In this document: in pieces, positions 6,685-13,861 of the stretch
How positions within the stretch are numbered: the stretch's first letter is position 1
Layout of the letters: each line of letters opens with the position of its first letter
Source of the DNA: a virus
IMG/VR virus record: IMGVR_UViG_3300020438_000161
Location: 1 to 30,705 of that record
DNA length: 30,705 bases
Strand: one strand, 5' to 3'
Position numbers and translations under genes: made by a program
The notes under the pieces: generated by a model
Seen by the model: only the letters and a program-made list of their open reading frames with translations
The model's database searches: none
What the model was told of the DNA's origin: nothing

Positions 6685-6926
6685 TGCAGCTTAATTTGCC
6701 ATTTAAATTTAATGAAGAAACAATGAATATTTCTTCTTTGCAATACGAAACTTATCCATATATAGTATCAACTAGTGGAGCAAAGACAATGTCTATTGAA
6801 GAGATTATTATGAGATTAGAAGCAGCATATGAAGAAAAAGATTGGGATGCTGTTGACTTATTATTACAAGACTTGAGAGCTTCGGAAGAAGAAATCGATC
6901 AATGGTCAATGACCTGGGATGACTAA
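6684..6926 (+). CDS. Hypothetical acidic protein, 80 aa
   Basis: The protein is acidic, with a C-terminal helical region dense in Glu and Asp and a Trp-containing tail. Strong acidity is common in small phage proteins that bind host nucleic-acid-binding proteins, but nothing specific supports that here. Start and stop both overlap the neighbouring genes by single-base TAATG junctions. Confidence 0.6.
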   Translation: MQLNLPFKFNEETMNISSLQYETYPYIVSTSGAKTMSIEEIIMRLEAAYEEKDWDAVDLLLQDLRASEEEIDQWSMTWDD

Positions 6927-7060
6927 TGAAAAGGCTACAAAAACCAAAGATGTCTGATTTTCCGATTCCTACAACAAAGATTCACAAGACAAAAAAGAAA
7001 AAATCAAGACAACAAGAGAAAATAGAATTATCTAAAAATTACAATCTTAGTATTGATTAA
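6926..7060 (+). CDS. Small basic protein, 44 aa
   Basis: ATG at 6926 overlaps the upstream TAA and the frame ends in TAA at 7058-7060. The peptide is very basic, with about a dozen lysines and a KTKKKKSR cluster near its middle, and probably has no stable fold alone. Nucleic-acid binding is a reasonable guess. It is the last gene of the cluster; an A-rich gap and the second promoter-like block follow. Confidence 0.5.
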   Translation: MKRLQKPKMSDFPIPTTKIHKTKKKKSRQQEKIELSKNYNLSID

Positions 7061-7086
7061 AAAAAGTTACAAAAAAGCAAAAAAAG

Positions 7087-7131
7087 TCCTTTACTTTTAC
7101 GCAAAAAAGTGTTAGATTTAAGTATTAAATA
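7087..7131 (+). promoter_or_regulatory. Sigma70-like promoter, copy 2 of the repeated 45-base block
   Basis: TTTACT (7090-7095), 17-base spacer, TAGATT (7113-7118) repeat the arrangement at 3831-3875, including the identical opening TCCTTTACTTTTACGC. A-tracts at about 7061-7085 directly upstream would suit an UP element. The block ends just before AGGAG at 7131-7135 and the ATG at 7144, so the transcript would start very close to the ribosome binding site. Confidence 0.65.
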
Positions 7132-7143
7132 GGAGACTATAAT

Positions 7144-7659
7144 ATGCAAAACCTTAGCAAATATCTAATTGGAATAGCGTTCATAACAACTATGAATGGT
7201 TATGTTGCAACTAAGTTTATGAAAGCAAACAAAGACACGTATCACGAACATTACGAGTTTCTTGCAAATCAGAACAAAGAGCTATCTGATAGATTATCAG
7301 AATTTTATCAACACGGAATAAAAGTTGATGTAACAATGTATCAGCCAAATACAATACAATGTGATGACACACCAGATATAACAGCTGATGGCACTAAAAT
7401 AAGGATACATCATGCATCTAGATATAAATTTGTTGCTCTTTCTCGTAACTTACTCGCAAGATGGGGAGGACCTTTTAATTATGGTGATTTTGTATTATTG
7501 AAAGGTACAGATGGAAAAGACGGCGTTTATCAAGTAAGAGATACAATGAATGCAAAGTGGGTTAATGTTGTAGACATATTAGAGTCTGAACATGTCAAAC
7601 CGTATAAATTTACAGACGTAGACATTTTTAAATTAAACTGGACAAAGGAGAATGCATGA
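7144..7659 (+). CDS. Membrane-anchored 3D-domain (double-psi barrel) protein
   Basis: 171 residues. A hydrophobic N-terminal segment (about 7-26) acts as signal anchor, followed by a short helical linker. The 3D domain spans about residues 60-150: a Thr-x-Tyr strand, Cys73, Ala81-Asp82-Gly-Thr, FNYGD ending at Asp115, Asp133-Thr-Met-Asn and Val143-Asp144. These spaced acidic residues define the family, which is related to the catalytic domain of MltA-type lytic transglycosylases and to RlpA barrels. The protein could act on peptidoglycan in the periplasm, from the anchor. It heads the transcription unit that also encodes gp55; the AGGAG at 7131-7135 supports the start. Confidence 0.8.
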   Translation: MQNLSKYLIGIAFITTMNGYVATKFMKANKDTYHEHYEFLANQNKELSDRLSEFYQHGIKVDVTMYQPNTIQCDDTPDITADGTKIRIHHASRYKFVALSRNLLARWGGPFNYGDFVLLKGTDGKDGVYQVRDTMNAKWVNVVDILESEHVKPYKFTDVDIFKLNWTKENA

Positions 7660-8402
7660 GAATAAGTGCAGAACAGATCGAATCAAATTGGTCTGAGTTA
7701 CGTAAAATAATAAATGACACATTTGAAGGTGAGAGATTAGAAAAGATTAATGCACTTCATGATCATTTTGAAGAAAGAATGACACTAGCACCAGCATCTG
7801 GCAGAGCTTATTATCACAATGCTTTTCCAGGTGGTTATGTTGCACATGTCTTAAACATAATGCAATGGGCTCACAAATACTATAATTTATTTAAAGATCA
7901 GGGAATGTTCTTAGACGATATTACAGAAGAATCGGTTACATTTGCTGCAATGTTTCATGATCTTGGCAAGATAGGAAATATGGAAGATGACTATTACGTC
8001 ACAAATACTGACGAATGGCGTGCAAAGAAATTACAAGAGCACTACAACCATAATCCTGCAATTCATTATATGACAGTTACTGATAGAGCTGTTTGGATTC
8101 TAAACCAATTTCAGATTTCAATGACAGAATCAGAGTATATTGGTATGAGGCTTGCAGATGGTTTATATAATGAACAAAACACATCTTACTTTTTTGAAGG
8201 TGCTGAATGGAAGGCAATGAAAACAAACTTACCACACATTGTATCTATGGCTGATATGTCAGCAGCAAGACAAGAGAAAGAAGAATTTATGTTATCTGGT
8301 GAATCTCGTATAGACTTTCCGAAGTATATGAAAGGTGAGACTAAAGAAGAAGAGCTAGTAAAGAATTTAGACACTGACAAATTAAAGGATCTGTTCTCAT
8401 GA
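7656..8402 (+). CDS. HD-domain phosphohydrolase
   Basis: 248 residues. The metal-binding signature of HD phosphohydrolases is visible: His64 in the GGYVAHVLNIM helix, His101-Asp102 in FHDLGKIG, and a likely distal Asp200 in MADMSAAR. HD enzymes remove phosphates from nucleotides or cyclic nucleotides. In a phage, candidates are control of dNTP pools, ppGpp, or a host signalling nucleotide used in defence. The sequence does not show which. The ATG overlaps the TGA of the 3D-domain gene, and the gene lies in the same unit as gp55, so it is likely made in mid infection. Confidence 0.85.
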   Translation: MRISAEQIESNWSELRKIINDTFEGERLEKINALHDHFEERMTLAPASGRAYYHNAFPGGYVAHVLNIMQWAHKYYNLFKDQGMFLDDITEESVTFAAMFHDLGKIGNMEDDYYVTNTDEWRAKKLQEHYNHNPAIHYMTVTDRAVWILNQFQISMTESEYIGMRLADGLYNEQNTSYFFEGAEWKAMKTNLPHIVSMADMSAARQEKEEFMLSGESRIDFPKYMKGETKEEELVKNLDTDKLKDLFS

Positions 8403-8656
8403 TGCTAGAAATAATGTTGTGTACATTTATATTCACTACAATAGTATCAATCTATATAGTAGTTAATTTATATAAGAAATGTGACAAACTAGAACTGTGG
8501 ACGGATGCAACTTATCAAATGATACAGGGCACATTAGCTGACTTTAGAAAAATCGATTCTACAGGTCACTTTGAGTCTGATGATGAGATAGGTGCGATAT
8601 TTGAACAGATGAAAGAAACAATAAACCATTTAGAAAAAATAACAGAGGAAAATTAA
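8399..8656 (+). CDS. Small membrane-anchored protein, 85 aa
   Basis: One hydrophobic segment at about residues 4-24 is followed by an acidic, helical cytosolic part with the motif IDSTGHFESDDEIG near residues 51-64. The topology suggests an N-terminal anchor with the body in the cytosol. I believe this motif is conserved in other T4-like phages (recollection, not searched); its function is unknown to me. The start overlaps the HD-gene stop (ATGATG), with ATG 8399 and ATG 8402 both possible. Confidence 0.65.
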   Translation: MMLEIMLCTFIFTTIVSIYIVVNLYKKCDKLELWTDATYQMIQGTLADFRKIDSTGHFESDDEIGAIFEQMKETINHLEKITEEN

Positions 8657-8659
8657 AAC

Positions 8660-9379
8660 ATGCCACGCAAGAAATCAAAAACAAGAATGTATTTTACAGA
8701 AGAAACCGAAGCAGCAATTGTAGCTTATAATGCAACTGATTCGCATAGAGAAAGAAATATAATTTATAATGAGTCTCTTAGACAGCCTTTTGAAAAATTA
8801 GTTGAAAACATAATCCACACTTTTAAGTTTTATTACTTTGATTATCCTATTGAAAGTGTTAAGCATGATGTTATATCTTTTATGATAACAAGGCTTGACA
8901 AGTATAAGCAAGGAAAAGGCAAGGCATTTAGTTATTTTAGTGTTGTTGTTAAGAACTGGTTGATTTGCCACAATAATAACAATTATAAAAAGATGAAGAC
9001 TCATAACGATGTCTTAGACCTTAAACACAAAGATGTAAAGAATACTTCTTACGATGACAACACAGTTAGATCTCAAGAAGAGAGAGAATTTTTTAAGTCT
9101 GTTATTGATTACTGGGAAGAAAATATTACAAAAGTATTTAAAAAAGAGCGTGATATTAAAATTGCGTGGTCCATTATAGAGCTTATGTCTCGTGTCGATG
9201 CAATTGAAATCTTTAACAAGAAGGCACTGTATATTTTATTAAGGGAAATATCAGGACATAGTACACAACATATTACTAGAGTACTTAATGTTATGAGAAG
9301 CCATTATAAGAACCTCTATACTAAATGGGACAAAGAAGGAGACATTGCACATCCTCCTGTTACAAAACGTACTATTTAG
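8660..9379 (+). CDS. 55: gp55-like late-transcription sigma factor
   Basis: 239 residues, longer than T4 gp55 (185). The conserved core lies at about residues 70-112: a helix ending in KGKAFSYFSVVVKNWLI followed by the Asn-rich HNNNNYKK turn, which is typical of gp55 in T4-like phages. gp55 replaces the host sigma factor and directs RNA polymerase to late promoters, together with the sliding clamp and gp33. The C-terminal 130 residues are basic and helical. The gene sits last in its unit, directly before the first candidate late promoter (9391). The ATG is three bases after the upstream stop. Confidence 0.88.
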   Translation: MPRKKSKTRMYFTEETEAAIVAYNATDSHRERNIIYNESLRQPFEKLVENIIHTFKFYYFDYPIESVKHDVISFMITRLDKYKQGKGKAFSYFSVVVKNWLICHNNNNYKKMKTHNDVLDLKHKDVKNTSYDDNTVRSQEEREFFKSVIDYWEENITKVFKKERDIKIAWSIIELMSRVDAIEIFNKKALYILLREISGHSTQHITRVLNVMRSHYKNLYTKWDKEGDIAHPPVTKRTI

Positions 9380-9390
9380 TAAGTTCTAGT

Positions 9391-9399
9391 ATATTTATA
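9391..9399 (+). promoter_or_regulatory. Candidate late promoter element ATATTTATA
   Basis: The element lies 16 bases before the ATG of the first baseplate-region gene. Near-identical elements precede three more late genes (24875, 26830, 27926). It does not read as the T4 late -10 (TATAAATA) on the + strand, although its reverse complement does. I treat it as a variant late promoter because all copies are upstream of structural genes and point the same way. Confidence 0.5.
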
Positions 9400-9415
9400 G
9401 TCAAAGGACGTTCTA

Positions 9416-9790
9416 ATGTCAGCTGACTATGAAATATTCAAAGGGACAACAGTATCAGATCTATTTAAAAAGATAGACGATAATTCAAAGCGAAATAAGA
9501 TTCAGATAGAGTCACTTATACAGGAAATGATGACATTCATCAAAGATCCTCAAAGTGCACAAACTTTGTTTCCTATGATAAGTGATTTCATGGAAGCAAA
9601 TGTAAGAAATGATGAATTGTTAGTTAAGCTAGCAGCAGTAGTACAAAGAGTTATGCAAACAGAAACAAAATCTGTAGAAAGTGATTTCGGTTTATCTGAC
9701 AAAGAAAAAGAAGATATTATTAGTAAGCTAGAAGAAGCTACTGCTGGTATACAGAAAGAAGTAGACGATATCGCACTTGATATAACATAG
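9416..9790 (+). CDS. Probable structural or baseplate-associated protein, 124 aa
   Basis: A helical, acidic protein without transmembrane segments, first in the late unit and immediately upstream of the gp5 homolog. The last 35 residues form a charged coiled-coil-like helix (EKEDIISKLEEATAGIQKEV). Position and length fit the small genes beside gp5 in marine T4-like phages. Its role in the virion or as an assembly chaperone is an inference from location. Confidence 0.6.
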   Translation: MSADYEIFKGTTVSDLFKKIDDNSKRNKIQIESLIQEMMTFIKDPQSAQTLFPMISDFMEANVRNDELLVKLAAVVQRVMQTETKSVESDFGLSDKEKEDIISKLEEATAGIQKEVDDIALDIT

Positions 9791-9799
9791 AGGATAAAT

Positions 9800-11023
9800 A
9801 TGAGTGATTCTCACGAAACAGTCCTCATCGATAAATTACACAACTCACAAATCAGCATAGATCCAACAAATGATCTTCCTGACGAAAAGCGTGTAAGAGA
9901 AATCGTTGATGCCATTGTTCAAAATGAAAAGATAGTAACAGTTCAATCAATAATTGCTGAAGTTGTTGATGTTGTTATGGATGAAAATGATTTAGATGAT
10001 GACGTAACACCACTTCACATTGGCTGTATAAAAGTAAACACAGGAAATGTACCGTTTCCTATACTCCCTAAAGACGATAGTGGCTGGGTATTTCCATTAG
10101 ACTCTCAAGTAAAATGCTATCCTGTTCCTGGTGAATTAGTTGCCATTATAAATTATGGTGCACAAACATATTATTTTCAGCCGCTTAATATAAGAAATAG
10201 TGTTAACAATAATATAATGCTAGGATCAATGGCAACACAACAAGACGGAAAAGCAACAACAAAAAATATTAATGAATATGTAAAGAATTTTAAAAGACAA
10301 GTTGTAAATAGACCAGTTAAAAATTTTCCTGGAGACTGGGCAGTTAATGGTAGAAATGACCAGTCAATAAGGATAGGAACTGATGTAATTGCAGACACTG
10401 ACAGTATTCCTAGTCCGGACAACGCTGTAATAAAGATGTCAATATCTTCTATAGAAGAAAATTCTAGAAATGCACTTCTACCAAGAAAAGAAAATATCAA
10501 CCTGGATCCTGCTTCTTTATGGATGACTAGAAATGAAACTGTTAAGATTGATATTTCACCGAGTGCAGGTGAAACATTTACACCTTCTGAACTTAAGGGT
10601 TCACAAATAGTAGGTAATTCTGAACGGATTACTTTTAATACTAAGGGTGTGGGTGATAAAGGACAGATTAATTTATTCGCATCAAATACAGCAAATGTAA
10701 TATCAAAAAACAATACGAATCTTGTTGGTAAGAATGTTTTGATAGGTGATGTAGAAGCAAATAATTTACAGCCGGCAGTATTAGGAGATAATTTAGTCAC
10801 TCTGCTTCATCAGCTATTTCAGCAGCTAAATAGTTTTGCAACACAATTATCATCTGCAACAGGTGTAGGTAATATAGGTGGACCAGTTCCTCTACCTGCA
10901 ATTATGGGAGCAGGTGCTGGGATGTCAGGATACGCCGGTACTGCTGGGCAGAAATCAGCACTAGAAAACTTACTATTGAGTAAAAATGTTAAAGTATCAA
11001 AAAGACCCAAAACAGGATTATAA
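9800..11023 (+). CDS. 5: gp5-like baseplate hub / spike protein (no lysozyme domain)
   Basis: 407 residues. An OB-fold-like domain at about residues 50-135 (IGCIKVN...PLDSQVKCYPVPGELVAIINYG) matches the N-terminal domain of gp5 and of VgrG-type spikes, where it seats on the gp27 hub. The middle is beta-rich. The C-terminal part carries short strands (NVLIGDVEANN) and a Leu-Gly-Asp-Asn-Leu-Val helix, as in related phages. T4 gp5 has 575 residues with a central lysozyme; here no lysozyme motif is visible, as is usual in cyanophage gp5. The next gene's ATG overlaps its stop. Confidence 0.8.
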   Translation: MSDSHETVLIDKLHNSQISIDPTNDLPDEKRVREIVDAIVQNEKIVTVQSIIAEVVDVVMDENDLDDDVTPLHIGCIKVNTGNVPFPILPKDDSGWVFPLDSQVKCYPVPGELVAIINYGAQTYYFQPLNIRNSVNNNIMLGSMATQQDGKATTKNINEYVKNFKRQVVNRPVKNFPGDWAVNGRNDQSIRIGTDVIADTDSIPSPDNAVIKMSISSIEENSRNALLPRKENINLDPASLWMTRNETVKIDISPSAGETFTPSELKGSQIVGNSERITFNTKGVGDKGQINLFASNTANVISKNNTNLVGKNVLIGDVEANNLQPAVLGDNLVTLLHQLFQQLNSFATQLSSATGVGNIGGPVPLPAIMGAGAGMSGYAGTAGQKSALENLLLSKNVKVSKRPKTGL

Positions 11024-12489
11024 TGGCACTAGACTGTAACAACATTACATCACTAAAAAGAAATCTCTCACCAGGGGCAACATTATTACTAGGCGATCAG
11101 ATTGTAGATGGTGATGCTATTTTTCAAGGCGGAGAGTCTAGCACTACTGGAGTGAGTGAAGAAGAATTATTACAAAATCAAGCTGCTGCTGAAGTTTATG
11201 ACATCGAGCTTACAACTACCTCAGCTTTCAATACAGGTGATACATTAGGAGCTGGAGATTATATAACAGAAGAAGGTTTTATAGCGGGGCCTAATGGTAT
11301 TGAGGTCATCCACTCTGGATATGGAGGTGATGCAAGAATATTTGCTGAAGGAACTTCATTAGATGTAGGAGATATTGTAGTTAATGGAAAAGTAATAGAT
11401 CCTGATGGTAATATTTTAGATGCTCCTGTCTCTATAGATAGAGAAGGTTACAAGATTGGAGAAGGCGGAGGAATTGTTACACCTGGTGGTGCTGATTCTG
11501 ATGATGCTTATTGCAGTCTTCAAGAGTTGGCAGGAAAGCCACAAAAAGGTGATAGGTTAGATGATCTTGCAGCAAAACTAGATTTTGACGTTAACATTCC
11601 TGGTCTATCTGGTGACTGGTGGGTGAAGATACAGAAAAAGATAAATGCACTTACAATGATGCAGGGGAAGTTTCTTTCAAAGACACAAAACCTAATTACA
11701 CTTATGGAGATGGAGCCTGATAAGGCTTGTGATCTCATACCAGATGTTAACAAGCTAGTTAAGATTATGAACAAGGTCTTAAAGACTATTAGCAAGATTA
11801 ATAAAATTTTAAAGAAAATAAACAAGACAATTAAGAAAATTAAAAAAGTAGTAAAGTTAATTTTAAAACTCATAAAACCTCTAAGAGTAGTACAAGCAAT
11901 CTTGTTTATGATACAGATGATAGAAGGCATTCCAATAATGATTGATGCTGCTGTAAAGAATATGACAATGACACAAAAAGTACTACCACAGTTAATTGCA
12001 CTTTTGCAAAAGATAGTTGCACAGTGCGCAATGAATAGAGGTGCAGAAGCAGGCCTATCTAAAGAGCAGTGTGAAAAGCTTGGTGGTGTTTATGTTGATA
12101 GAGCACTAGGAGATTTAGGTGATGCTGGTTCGCTAGACGGAGCACCTGGTTTGCCTGATCCAAATGCAGACTTAGACAATTTACTAGATGATTTAAATGA
12201 AGGAGATGATGGAGACAATTTATACTTCCCTCCTAATATGGGCCTTAATCCTGGTGATACACTAATTGATGGAATTGCTTTAGGAGATGGAGGAGAAACT
12301 TTACAAGCTCCAGCAACAGTACCAGCAACTGGTAACTGGGTGATGGGAGAAGATGGAGGTGCAGGAGTTTCTGAAAATGGAATACTTAGTGAAGAAGAAA
12401 TTGATGCAATATTAGACTCACAAATTTTAGATCTGTCAGAATGTATGACAGAATTAGATGATATGTTAAAAACAACAAGCTATAGATAA
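11023..12489 (+). CDS. Virion structural protein with cationic helix, 488 aa
   Basis: The N-terminal 170 residues contain short repeated beta units of the kind GDxLxxGDxIxxxGxIxxG; similar units recur at about residues 410-445. Between them, residues about 244-290 form a striking lysine/isoleucine helix, followed by a hydrophobic stretch (about 290-315). The helix could be a trimeric coiled coil or a membrane-active segment. The position right after gp5, with the ATG overlapping its stop, and the mixed layout suggest a tail hub or baseplate component. I cannot name a T4 counterpart. Confidence 0.65.
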   Translation: MALDCNNITSLKRNLSPGATLLLGDQIVDGDAIFQGGESSTTGVSEEELLQNQAAAEVYDIELTTTSAFNTGDTLGAGDYITEEGFIAGPNGIEVIHSGYGGDARIFAEGTSLDVGDIVVNGKVIDPDGNILDAPVSIDREGYKIGEGGGIVTPGGADSDDAYCSLQELAGKPQKGDRLDDLAAKLDFDVNIPGLSGDWWVKIQKKINALTMMQGKFLSKTQNLITLMEMEPDKACDLIPDVNKLVKIMNKVLKTISKINKILKKINKTIKKIKKVVKLILKLIKPLRVVQAILFMIQMIEGIPIMIDAAVKNMTMTQKVLPQLIALLQKIVAQCAMNRGAEAGLSKEQCEKLGGVYVDRALGDLGDAGSLDGAPGLPDPNADLDNLLDDLNEGDDGDNLYFPPNMGLNPGDTLIDGIALGDGGETLQAPATVPATGNWVMGEDGGAGVSENGILSEEEIDAILDSQILDLSECMTELDDMLKTTSYR

Positions 12490-12500
12490 AGGTAAGCAAA

Positions 12501-12914
12501 ATGAATAAAAAACAAATAACGACACTAAAAAAATTGATAAAAGAAATGGTGTCTAAAGAAGTTGCTAAACAAATGCAAATTGTAATATCAGAAATAACAA
12601 ACCCACCAGTAAAGAATACTGTAAGTGAACTCATGGCAGATGAAATTAGTTCAGGGCCAAAGACTAACTTAAATGTAAAAGATCCCGTTCTTAATAAGAT
12701 ATTAAATGAGACAGAAGGCGGAATCGGTGGCGGTCAAGAAGCATATCCAACAATGGGTGGAGGTGCTTATACTTCTGATAGAATGACAGAAGTCGCAGGT
12801 GTTACACCAGCAGGACAACCTACAGGTGCTATGCCAGATTTTATGCAAAAAGCAATGAGTGGTCATTCAGCAAAAGTTGTTAAAGCAATAGAAAAGAAAC
12901 ATGGCTCTAGATAA
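12501..12914 (+). CDS. Probable baseplate or tail accessory protein, 137 aa
   Basis: A basic coiled-coil-like N-terminal helix (about 1-35) is followed by a Gly-, Pro- and Met-rich low-complexity middle (about 70-115) and a short basic C-terminal helix. Similar helix-linker-helix proteins sit between gp5 and gp25 in marine T4-like phages. It overlaps the next gene by 14 bases. The function is unknown. Confidence 0.6.
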   Translation: MNKKQITTLKKLIKEMVSKEVAKQMQIVISEITNPPVKNTVSELMADEISSGPKTNLNVKDPVLNKILNETEGGIGGGQEAYPTMGGGAYTSDRMTEVAGVTPAGQPTGAMPDFMQKAMSGHSAKVVKAIEKKHGSR

Positions 12915-13425
12915 AAAACGATTAGTAAGAAATATTGCAAAGATAGAGAACGATAAGACAGCGAAAAATACGTTTCTCAAGACAAAGCCTAAAATTCAGG
13001 AGATGAAAGAGAACGTAGAAGAAGCTTCAAAGTTGGCCAATGCAATACACGATTATGTCGCCAGAGCAGAAGTTGAACAAGTAGGTGATGGAGGATTTAA
13101 AACTCTCCCTGGAGGAATAAGAATTCCTCAACCTGGCAATAGGAACTCTCTAAAAATAACTCCGCTCATTGAAAAAAATAGTCTTCAATGGATTGCAGAT
13201 GATATACAACAATTGTTAGGAATATTAGCACCGACCATTCAGCAACAAGCTGCTCTAGATAATATGAAACAAGGATTAGAGCTTGGTATTGTGACTACAA
13301 ATGCAGGAATACGATATTTAACTACAAGGAGAAGAGCATCTCAGCTTGGTGGCTCCTTTCAGCCAGTATCAGATAACTTGGCTAAAGAATTAAAAAAGAA
13401 TGCAGGCAAAGGTAGATTAAAATAA
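12901..13425 (+). CDS. Probable structural protein, 174 aa
   Basis: A soluble basic helical protein in the baseplate cluster. It has a Gly/Pro-rich loop (LPGGIRIPQPGN) near residues 68-79, then two helical stretches and a lysine-rich tail. It starts inside the preceding gene, and its stop overlaps the gp25 ATG (TAATG). Location supports a virion or assembly role; no T4 counterpart can be named. Confidence 0.6.
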   Translation: MALDKKRLVRNIAKIENDKTAKNTFLKTKPKIQEMKENVEEASKLANAIHDYVARAEVEQVGDGGFKTLPGGIRIPQPGNRNSLKITPLIEKNSLQWIADDIQQLLGILAPTIQQQAALDNMKQGLELGIVTTNAGIRYLTTRRRASQLGGSFQPVSDNLAKELKKNAGKGRLK

Positions 13426-13859
13426 TGGCAATCGAAGATTACAGAAACGCCTCAGCAAGATCAAGAGATAATGATCCTGATGCTAGGATTGGTTTAACAC
13501 TGCCGATTAGAAGTGGACAAAATGGATTTTTTAAATCCTCTTCTACGTTGTTAGAGCAAACAAAGACTAACTTAAAAAATTTATTGTTAACTGTTAAGGG
13601 TGAGAGATTAGCTCAGCCAGAATTTGGAAGCAATATATTTAATTTATTGTTTGAAAACTTTGAGCCTGGTCTTGAAAAGAAATTAGAAGAAAGCATAAAG
13701 TCAACTGTTGCACACTGGTTGCCACATGTAATTATAAAGACACTTATTATTGATGCTCAAGACGATCAAAATACTGTTGGAATATCTATAGGGTTTGCTG
13801 TTAAGACAGATCCTAATTCTACAGAATCTGTGTCATTGACACTAGCAAGAGGAGGATAA
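13425..13859 (+). CDS. 25: gp25-like baseplate wedge subunit
   Basis: 144 residues (T4 gp25 is 132). The GPW/gp25 fold is recognisable: LEQTKTNLKNLLLTVKGERLAQPEFGSNIFNLLF (in parts at about residues 43-76) is the conserved helix-turn-strand. A long helix follows (EKKLEESIKSTVAHWLP), then two C-terminal strands. In T4, gp25 joins gp6 and gp53 in the wedge and helps start sheath polymerisation. The gene is immediately upstream of gp6, two bases away. Confidence 0.92.
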   Translation: MAIEDYRNASARSRDNDPDARIGLTLPIRSGQNGFFKSSSTLLEQTKTNLKNLLLTVKGERLAQPEFGSNIFNLLFENFEPGLEKKLEESIKSTVAHWLPHVIIKTLIIDAQDDQNTVGISIGFAVKTDPNSTESVSLTLARGG

Positions 13860-13861
13860 GA

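Noticed and set aside
9391-9400. Canonical T4 late promoter TATAAATA on the - strand
   Set aside because: The reverse complement fits the T4 consensus at this copy only. The other copies read AATAAATAT on that strand, and transcription leftward would run antisense into gp55.
10177-10800. Open frame of 207 codons on the - strand
   Set aside because: It lies wholly inside the gp5-like gene in an opposite frame, has no ribosome binding site, and its composition is that of an antisense shadow.
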